Below are positions 1 through 9,800 of a DNA stretch of 64,000 bases, piece after piece. The notes beneath the pieces were generated by a model. The model saw only the letters and a list, made by a program, of their open reading frames with translations. It was not told the origin of the DNA and did not search any database. Position 1 is the first letter of the stretch. Each line of letters begins with the position of its first letter. This DNA comes from Lepisosteus oculatus. Lineage: Eukaryota; Chordata; Actinopteri; Semionotiformes; Lepisosteidae. A program made the position numbers and the translations under genes. Location of the stretch: contig NC_090709.1 in the NCBI RefSeq assembly GCF_040954835.1, forward strand, positions 41,672,490-41,736,489, read 5' to 3'.

Positions 1-207
1 GCACAGTGATCATTCTGCACCAGTAATCCCACCTGGGAGACGCACAGAGATCATTCTGCACCAGTAACCCCACCTGGGAGACACACAGCGACCATTCTGC
101 ACCAGTACCCCCACCTGGGAGATGCACAGAGATCATTCTGCACCAGTAACCCCACCTGGGAGACACACAGTGATCTCTGTGCACCAGTAGCCCCCCCTTG
201 GAGACGC
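1..207. repeat. 41-bp tandem repeat, about five units
   Basis: Direct repeats of a unit containing GATCATTCTGCACCAGTA followed by CCCCACCTGGGAGA, at 41-bp spacing. The array runs off the left edge. It lies just beyond the poly(A) signal of the minus-strand receptor gene. No coding content. Confidence 0.9.
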
Positions 208-275
208 ACAGTGACCCCTGCTAGTGAATTAATAGAATCCCAACAATTGTGGACCGTTAATCCAGTAATTCATTT

Positions 276-281
276 TTTATT
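276..281 (-). terminator. Poly(A) signal AATAAA of the receptor gene
   Basis: AATAAA on the minus strand about 390 bp past the stop codon. The interval 282-672 would be the 3' UTR. It is the first AATAAA seen after the stop. Confidence 0.6.
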
Positions 282-672
282 CATTCAAAAAAAAAAGACT
301 GTAAACCATGTTGAAAACATCCTGGGCATTTCTACATGGTTCCGTGTGGCGAAATCCCTCTTAGCTCGGGTCCAGGCGATCTGGGATGAGAAGGTCGCGG
401 CCTGCGGTCTTTCAAAGGTTTCCCGCTGGATAACGGAAAAGAGCTTGAAGAGAAACACCTGGGGGGGGTCCTCGAGAGGAGGAGGATGGGCCGATGGGCC
501 GACTGGATCGCGAGGAGAGGAATCCGAGAATCCCATCGGCACGGTGGGCCGACCAACAGGTGCAGCCCCCCGCCACTCTCGGTGTAAAGACGCGTCTCCT
601 GGTTTTTTTCTTTCCCCCAAAAACGCCCCCCGAATGTCAAGGCTCCTTGCCTTCCAGCCGAGGGCTGAAAAA

Positions 673-840
673 CTAGACTCGGTCGTCGTCGCTGATAGAG
701 GTTCCCACCCTGCCCACCGGGTGGTGCTGTTCGGCGACAACGGAAGAATAGATGACACTGTCCTCCGCTGGCCGGGGGGTTTTCGGAGTCGCCCCCTGGG
801 TTTTGAGACCCACGGTGGTGTACTGGACCTCATCTGGGTC
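673..840 (-). CDS. Last coding exon with two ITIM-like motifs
   Basis: 168 bp including TAG (plus-strand CTA at 673-675), acceptor CCCCTCCCAG. It encodes 55 residues with VQYTTV and VIYSSV, both matching V-x-Y-x-x-V, the inhibitory-motif pattern recognised by SHP-1/SHP-2 type SH2 domains. It ends in an acidic ISDDDRV. With the previous exon the tail has three tyrosine motifs. Confidence 0.76.
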   Translation of the reverse strand, partial: DPDEVQYTTVGLKTQGATPKTPRPAEDSVIYSSVVAEQHHPVGRVGTSISDDDRV

Positions 841-3800
841 CTGGGAGGGGGAGAAAGAGAAGGGGGGGGCCGATCAGGAAGCGTGTTTATCCGCGTAAGG
901 ACCTCGGTTTGACGTGTCATCCGAAGGACGGCGCCTGTTTACAGTCCAGTGTCCCCCGTCACTATACTGGGGCATGAGGACCCACACAGACCGCAGGGTG
1001 AGAGCGCCCCCTGCTGGCCCCACTCACACCTCTCCCAGCAGCAGCAGCCTCAGTTTTCCCCAGGAGTCTCCCCTCCAGGTACTGGCCAGGCTCCCACCTG
1101 CTGGGCTCCAGTGGGGCTGCCAGTTGTGAGTTGCAGGGTGACGTGGCTGCTGGCAGACCTGCATTAAAGGCCTTTGCTACAGTCCCCAAAGTAGGGCAGC
1201 TCTCTCAGCGAGTCGCGTGGGCCCGAGCTCGTGATCACACTGCCTGCCACACCTGGAGAGGAGCAGGGAGCCCTGCTGCCCCAGCTCAGGAGTCCTCCAT
1301 CGTGAGGGACTCGCCAGAGCCGAGCTCTGGCTGGTGGGGGGGGTGGGGGGTTTCGGGACTGACCGACCGGAACTCCCGAGACTTACCGTGGGTTTCTCGG
1401 CCACCGTGGTGTAGACGGTCTCTTCCGGAGTCTGCGATGGACAGAGGGAGAGAAATCAGAGGTCAGGGGGCGTTTACAGAGAGAGAGAGAGAAAGTTTGG
1501 GATATAGGGGGAGTTTCATAGGGACAGTTTCAAGCACGTCCTGACTGGAGGAGCTCACCCAGCTGTGTCTGTGTGAGAGAAGCCCCAGGGTATCGGCTTC
1601 AACCACAGGGGCTGGGGGGCTTGTTCCCCACCCCCACCCCCCTCTGTGTACAGAAGAGCCCCCTGTCCTGACTGGAGGAGCTCACCCAGCTGTGTCTGGA
1701 GAGAAGCCAGGGTATCGGCTTCAACCACAGGGGCTGGGCGGCTTGTTCCCCACCCCCACCCCCCTCTGTGTACAGAAGAGCCCCCTGTCCTGACTGGAGG
1801 AGCTCACCCAGCTGTGTCTGGAGAGAAGCCAGGGTATCGGCTTCAACCACACGGACTGGGCGGCTTGTTCCCCACCCCCACCACCCTCTGTGTACAGTAG
1901 AGCCTCCTGTCCTGACTGGAGGAGCTCACCCAGCTGTGTCTGGAGAGAAGCCAGGGTATCGGCTTCAACAACACAGCTTGTTCCCCACCCCCACCACCCT
2001 CTGTGTAAAGAACTGCCTCTCCCCCTCCCCGTTCTCAGTGTTAAATGCGCCTCCACTGAATTTTGCTCATGGCTCTCAGACTAGACACACGTGTTAATAA
2101 AAGCGGCGTCTTGGACTCACCTGTAAGGGGACGGTTTGACCCGGCCCTGTCAGAAATGAAGCAGACGCACAGCTGTGATGAACACCTGGGGGTGAGGCGC
2201 CCTGGAGCTGAAGAGCAGGCTGAGGGATTGTGGGAGAGTGACCATGTGGCGCCGGAGGCTGCACAGTCACACACCTGAGGGCAGCACTCTGGGGACCCCT
2301 GAGCTGTGAGACTCACAGGACTGGGGACCCCTGAGCTGTGAGACTCACTGGACTGGGGGACCCCTGAGCTGTGAGACTCACTGGACTGGGGACCCCTGAG
2401 CTATAAGACTCACTGGACTGGGGGACCCCTGAGCTATAAGACTCACTGGACTGGGGTCCCCTGAGCTATGAGACTCACTGGACTGGGGGACCCCTGAGCT
2501 GTGAGACTCACTGGACTGGGGTCCCCTGAGCTATAAGACTCACTGGACTGGGGGACCCCTGAGCTATGAGACTCACTGGACTGGGGGACCCCTGAGCTGT
2601 GAGACTCACTGGACTGGGGGACCCCTGAGCTATAAGACTCACTGGACTGGGGGACCCCTGAGCTGTGAGACTCACTGGACTGGGGGACCCCTGAGTTATA
2701 AGACTCACTAGACTGGGGACCCCTGAGCTGTGAGACTCACTGGACTGGGGGACCCCTGAGCTATAAGACTCACTGGACTGGGGACCCCTGAGCTATAAGA
2801 CTCACTGGACTGGGGGACCCCTGAGCTGTGAGACTCACTGGACTGGGGGACCCCTGAGCTATAAGACTCACTGGACTGGGGACCCCTGAGCTGTGAGACT
2901 CACTGGACTGGGGGACCCCTGAGCTATAAGACTCACTGAACTGGGGACCCCTGAGCTATAAGACTCACTGGACTGGGGACCCCTGAGCTATAAGACTCAC
3001 TGGACTGGGGGACCCCTGAGCTGTAAGTTGACTTCAACAATCCCCCTCCATCAGAACGATCACAATCTGAACTCAGAGATCACCGGGTTTGCAGTTTAAT
3101 CAGCCCCCCAGACACCTCCACGCCGAACAGCCGAGGGCTCGGCCTGCACAGAGACAGAGAGAGAGCCTCACCTGGGGGCTCAGCGCTCCTCTTCCTCTCA
3201 CTGGGGGCAGGGGGAGAAAAAAAAACAGCCAATCAACTGAAGGCTTCCTCACTTTTTCCCGGGAAATCGGAATCCGAAATCTCTTCCTCGCCAAAGATCC
3301 GATAGACACCGGGGAGGACGCCTGGTGCCTTCGCCATCAATTAAGTAATTAAGAACGTCCGGGAACGTCTCCCGTTCCCTCATTCCCAACGCGTGGACCC
3401 CCGTTTGCTTGAATTGCTTTCGTTTTTATTTTTTTAACGAAACTTTTTCCCCTCTTTCGTCGTCGGCGAGGCGCCCCCCCGGGGGTCCGGAAACCTCTCG
3501 TTCGGCCGATTTCTCCGGACTTCCGGGACAGACTGGGACTCACCGGTCTCTCTTGCGGGACCACGCCGCCGCCGCCGCCGCCCCCAGGCCGATGGCGGCC
3601 AGCAGAGCGCCGGCCAGGATCCCCAACACCAGAGCCGGTCCCCCCAGTTCGGATCGGCCTGGCGCTGAAGCAGGAGGACAGGGGGGGCGACACAACAGTC
3701 AATATGATCAATAAGATCACTTTATTAACCCTTTACAATGTCTGGCATGAGGAATCGGTCCTGTCGCAGACCCCAGCTGGCTCTCCAGGAGACACACAGA

Positions 3801-6800
3801 CAGGGGGAGAGAGAGAAGCTGGGGGTCAGAGCGCAGGGGCAGACATTGTACAGCGCCCCTGGAGCAGCTGGGGTTCAGGGCCTCGCTCAGGGGGGCCCAG
3901 ACGGAGTAGGATTCCTCTGCCGGCCGCGGGATTCGAACCGGCAAACCCCTCCCAGCCCCAGGCGCAAAGCCTGAGTCCCTACACCCTGGATGTGACACCA
4001 GTCCATCACAGGACACACACACACTCACAAACCCTGGACAGGACAGCAGTCCATTACAGGACACACACCACACACTCACACACCCTGGACAGGACACCAG
4101 TCCATCACAGGACACACTCACACACCATGGACAGGACAGAAGTCGATCACAGGACACACACACACACACACTCACACACCCTGGACAGGACAGCAGTCCA
4201 TCACAGGACACACTCACACACCCTGGACAGGACACTCACACACACTCACACACCCTGGACAGGACACCAGTCCATCACAGGACACACACACACACCCTGG
4301 ACAGGACACCAGTCCATCACAGGACACACACACACACCCTGGACAGGACAGCAGTCCATCACAGGACACACACACACACCCTGGACAGGACAGCAGTCCA
4401 TCACAGGACACACACACACACCCTGGACAGGACACCAGTCCATCACAGGACACACACATCACAAATATCGGCACTGCGTAACTGCCGGAGCCCATGTTCA
4501 CCCCCGCTAGAAATCGATTGAGGTGTTTCGGCTCCCCGATTCATATCCGGAGATGAAGCCAACAGCTTCTGTACGTTCTAGGGCCCATCAGAGAGCGCGG
4601 TGGAGCTGGGGCTCAGGATCTCTGGGCCTGGGGTCGGGAGGGGTTTGCCGGTTCGAATCCCGCAGCCGGCAGAGGAATCCTACTCCGTTGGGGCCCCCCC
4701 TGAGCGAGGCCCTGAACCCCAGGTGCTCCAGGGGGCGCCGTATAAATGGCCGACCCTGCGCTCTGACCCACAGCTTCTCTCTCTCCCCCTGTCTGTGTGT
4801 CTCCTGGAGAGCCAGCTGGGGTCTGCAACAAGACCAGTTCCTCATGCAACTGTGTTGGTCAGTTACTGGTCAGTTAGCAGCTCCTGACGGGCACTGGTCA
4901 CTCATACAGACCTACATGTCTCACTGATAAGACTGTGCTGGTCAGTTACTGGTCAGTTAGCAGCTCTTGACGGGCACTGGTCACTCATACAGACCTACAT
5001 GTCTCACTGATAAGACTGTGTCGGTCAGTTACTGGTCAGTTAGCAGCTCCTGACAGGCACTGGTCAGTCATACAGACCTACATGTCTCACTGATAAGACT
5101 GTGTCGGTCAGTTACTGGTCAGTTACCAGCTCCTGACAGGCACTGGTCACTCATACAGACCTACAGAAGAGCCCCCTGTCCTGACTGGAGGAGCTCACCC
5201 AGCTGTGTCTGGAGAGAAGCCAGGGTATCGGCTTCAACCACAGGGGCTGGGCGGCTTGTTCCCCACCCCCACCCCCCTCTGTGTACAGAAGAGCCCCCTG
5301 TCCTGACTGGAGGAGCTCACCCAGCTGTGTCTGGAGAGAAGCCAGGGTATCGGCTTCAACCACACGGACTGGGCGGCTTGTTCCCCACCCCCACCACCCT
5401 CTGTGTACAGTAGAGCCTCCTGTCCTGACTGGAGGAGCTCACCCAGCTGTGTCTGGAGAGAAGCCAGGGTATCGGCTTCAACAACACAGCTTGTTCCCCA
5501 CCCCCACCACCCTCTGTGTAAAGAACTGCCTCTCCCCCTCCCCGTTCTCAGTGTTAAATGCGCCTCCACTGAATTTTGCTCATGGCTCTCAGACTAGACA
5601 CACGTGTTAATAAAAGCGGCGTCTTGGACTCACCTGTAAGGGGACGGTTTGACCCGGCCCTGTCAGAAATGAAGCAGACGCACAGCTGTGATGAACACCT
5701 GGGGGTGAGGCGCCCTGGAGCTGAAGAGCAGGCTGAGGGATTGTGGGAGAGTGACCATGTGGCGCCGGAGGCTGCACAGTCACACACCTGAGGGCAGCAC
5801 TCTGGGGACCCCTGAGCTGTGAGACTCACAGGACTGGGGACCCCTGAGCTGTGAGACTCACTGGACTGGGGGACCCCTGAGCTGTGAGACTCACTGGACT
5901 GGGGACCCCTGAGCTATAAGACTCACTGGACTGGGGGACCCCTGAGCTATAAGACTCACTGGACTGGGGTCCCCTGAGCTATGAGACTCACTGGACTGGG
6001 GGACCCCTGAGCTGTGAGACTCACTGGACTGGGGTCCCCTGAGCTATAAGACTCACTGGACTGGGGGACCCCTGAGCTATGAGACTCACTGGACTGGGGG
6101 ACCCCTGAGCTGTGAGACTCACTGGACTGGGGGACCCCTGAGCTATAAGACTCACTGGACTGGGGGACCCCTGAGCTGTGAGACTCACTGGACTGGGGGA
6201 CCCCTGAGTTATAAGACTCACTAGACTGGGGACCCCTGAGCTGTGAGACTCACTGGACTGGGGGACCCCTGAGCTATAAGACTCACTGGACTGGGGACCC
6301 CTGAGCTATAAGACTCACTGGACTGGGGGACCCCTGAGCTGTGAGACTCACTGGACTGGGGGACCCCTGAGCTATAAGACTCACTGGACTGGGGACCCCT
6401 GAGCTGTGAGACTCACTGGACTGGGGGACCCCTGAGCTATAAGACTCACTGAACTGGGGACCCCTGAGCTATAAGACTCACTGGACTGGGGACCCCTGAG
6501 CTATAAGACTCACTGGACTGGGGGACCCCTGAGCTGTAAGTTGACTTCAACAATCCCCCTCCATCAGAACGATCACAATCTGAACTCAGAGATCACCGGG
6601 TTTGCAGTTTAATCAGCCCCCCAGACACCTCCACGCCGAACAGCCGAGGGCTCGGCCTGCACAGAGACAGAGAGAGAGCCTCACCTGGGGGCTCAGCGCT
6701 CCTCTTCCTCTCACTGGGGGCAGGGGGAGAAAAAAAAACAGCCAATCAACTGAAGGCTTCCTCACTTTTTCCCGGGAAATCGGAATCCGAAATCTCTTCC

Positions 6801-9800
6801 TCGCCAAAGATCCGATAGACACCGGGGAGGACGCCTGGTGCCTTCGCCATCAATTAAGTAATTAAGAACGTCCGGGAACGTCTCCCGTTCCCTCATTCCC
6901 AACGCGTGGACCCCCGTTTGCTTGAATTGCTTTCGTTTTTATTTTTTTAACGAAACTTTTTCCCCTCTTTCGTCGTCGGCGAGGCGCCCCCCCGGGGGTC
7001 CGGAAACCTCTCGTTCGGCCGATTTCTCCGGACTTCCGGGACAGACTGGGACTCACCGGTCTCTCTTGCGGGACCACGCCGCCGCCGCCGCCGCCCCCAG
7101 GCCGATGGCGGCCAGCAGAGCGCCGGCCAGGATCCCCAACACCAGAGCCGGTCCCCCCAGTTCGGATCGGCCTGGCGCTGAAGCAGGAGGACAGGGGGGG
7201 CGACACAACAGTCAATATGATCAATAAGATCACTTTATTAACCCTTTACAATGTCTGGCATGAGGAATCGGTCCTGTCGCAGACCCCAGCTGGCTCTCCA
7301 GGAGACACACAGACAGGGGGAGAGAGAGAAGCTGGGGGTCAGAGCGCAGGGGCAGACATTGTACAGCGCCCCTGGAGCAGCTGGGGTTCAGGGCCTCGCT
7401 CAGGGGGGCCCAGACGGAGTAGGATTCCTCTGCCGGCCGCGGGATTCGAACCGGCAAACCCCTCCCAGCCCCAGGCGCAAAGCCTGAGTCCCTACACCCT
7501 GGATGTGACACCAGTCCATCACAGGACACACACACACTCACAAACCCTGGACAGGACAGCAGTCCATTACAGGACACACACCACACACTCACACACCCTG
7601 GACAGGACACCAGTCCATCACAGGACACACTCACACACCATGGACAGGACAGAAGTCGATCACAGGACACACACACACACACACTCACACACCCTGGACA
7701 GGACAGCAGTCCATCACAGGACACACTCACACACCCTGGACAGGACACTCACACACACTCACACACCCTGGACAGGACACCAGTCCATCACAGGACACAC
7801 ACACACACCCTGGACAGGACACCAGTCCATCACAGGACACACACACACACCCTGGACAGGACAGCAGTCCATCACAGGACACACACACACACCCTGGACA
7901 GGACAGCAGTCCATCACAGGACACACACACACACCCTGGACAGGACACCAGTCCATCACAGGACACACACATCACAAATATCGGCACTGCGTAACTGCCG
8001 GAGCCCATGTTCACCCCCGCTAGAAATCGATTGAGGTGTTTCGGCTCCCCGATTCATATCCGGAGATGAAGCCAACAGCTTCTGTACGTTCTAGGGCCCA
8101 TCAGAGAGCGCGGTGGAGCTGGGGCTCAGGATCTCTGGGCCTGGGGTCGGGAGGGGTTTGCCGGTTCGAATCCCGCAGCCGGCAGAGGAATCCTACTCCG
8201 TTGGGGCCCCCCCTGAGCGAGGCCCTGAACCCCAGGTGCTCCAGGGGGCGCCGTATAAATGGCCGACCCTGCGCTCTGACCCACAGCTTCTCTCTCTCCC
8301 CCTGTCTGTGTGTCTCCTGGAGAGCCAGCTGGGGTCTGCAACAAGACCAGTTCCTCATGCAACTGTGTTGGTCAGTTACTGGTCAGTTAGCAGCTCCTGA
8401 CGGGCACTGGTCACTCATACAGACCTACATGTCTCACTGATAAGACTGTGCTGGTCAGTTACTGGTCAGTTAGCAGCTCTTGACGGGCACTGGTCACTCA
8501 TACAGACCTACATGTCTCACTGATAAGACTGTGTCGGTCAGTTACTGGTCAGTTAGCAGCTCCTGACAGGCACTGGTCAGTCATACAGACCTACATGTCT
8601 CACTGATAAGACTGTGTCGGTCAGTTACTGGTCAGTTACCAGCTCCTGACAGGCACTGGTCACTCATACAGACCTACATGTCTCACTGATAAGACTGTGT
8701 TGGTCAGTTACTGGTCAGTTAGCAGCTCTTGACGGGCACTGGTCACTCATACAGACCTACATGTCTCACTGATAAGACTGTGTTGGTCAGTTACTGGTCA
8801 GTTAGCAGCTCTTGACAGGCACTGGTCACTCATACAGACCTACATGTCTCACTGATAAGACTGTGTCGGCCAGTTACTGGTCAGTTAGCAGCTCCTGACA
8901 GGCACTGGTCACTCATACAGACCTACATGTCTCACTGATAAGACTGTGTTGGTCAGTTACTGGTCAGTTAGCAGCTCTTGACAGGCACTGGTCACTCATA
9001 CAGACCTACATGTCTCACTGATAAGACTGTGTTGGTCAGTTACTGGTCAGTTAGCAGCTCCTGACAGGCACTGGTCACTCATACAGACCTACATGTCTCA
9101 CTGATAAGACTGTGTTGGTCAGTTACTGGTCAGTTAGCAGCTCCTGACAGGCACTGGTCACTCATACAGACCTACATGTCTCACTGATAAGACTGTGTTG
9201 GTCAGTTACTGGTCAGTTACCAGCTCTTGACCCATGCTGGACAGTCCAGTATTCTATCACAAAGCCTGCATTGAGGCCTGCAGTCCAGCCGGTCCAGTAA
9301 AACACTAACGAGGGTCAGAACGTCCTCACTCACCTGTTTCTGTCTCAGCGGTCTGGTTTGTGGGCTGTAGGGGAGACGTGGACACAGCGGTCTGGTCTCC
9401 GGGTTGTAGGGTCGCGGTGGACACAGTGGACGGGCTGTCCTGCCCAGAGGGACGGTCCACTCTCGGGCACAGCTCTGACCTCTGACCCCCAACGCCACAG
9501 CGCACTCCTCCCTCGATTCTCTCGTCCACTGCCAGGACAGACAGAACTCTCCGACCCAGCAGGTACCCGCTGGAGTCTGTACTGATGGGCCGCCCACTGA
9601 CAATCCAGTCAAAGCTGTCAGAGGGCAACTCTGTACCATCACAGGCAGTGCAGTAGAAACTGAAAGGCTCTCCCAGTTTGGGTGTGACGTTCTGGGAAGC
9701 CAGAGTCACTCTGAAGCCCCTGTGACAACCTGCAGGAGGAGAAGAGGAGAGAATCCACAGCAGCTGACTATGGGGCACTGAAGCGCTGCAGGGAGCCAGC

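Larger units (their letters stand above)
1649..5161. repeat. 3,513-bp tandem duplication, copy 1
   Basis: Direct tandem copy of 5162-8674. Every reading frame in the two copies translates identically at an offset of exactly 3513, including frames across CA microsatellites and minisatellites. The unit holds a partial 122-bp array, a 33-bp array, the three receptor exons, two inverted SINEs, a CA minisatellite and part of an 83-bp array. The shared 4 bp TACA lies at both breakpoints (1649, 5162, 8675). Confidence 0.95.
5162..8674. repeat. 3,513-bp tandem duplication, copy 2
   Basis: Second copy of 1649-5161. At its right end the 83-bp array continues to 9225, whereas copy 1 is cut inside the same array at 5161 and jumps to the 122-bp repeat. 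Copy 2 therefore carries the native right flank and copy 1 the native left flank. Confidence 0.95.

Noticed and set aside
211-912. 233-codon plus-strand and 211-codon minus-strand overlapping frames
   Set aside because: The minus-strand part is explained by the receptor's last exon and 3' UTR in a different frame; the plus frame is its shadow.
3920-3950. tRNA gene suggested by GGTTCGAATCC
   Set aside because: Only a degenerate tRNA-like head joined to a repetitive body and tail, seen several times: a SINE, not a tRNA gene.
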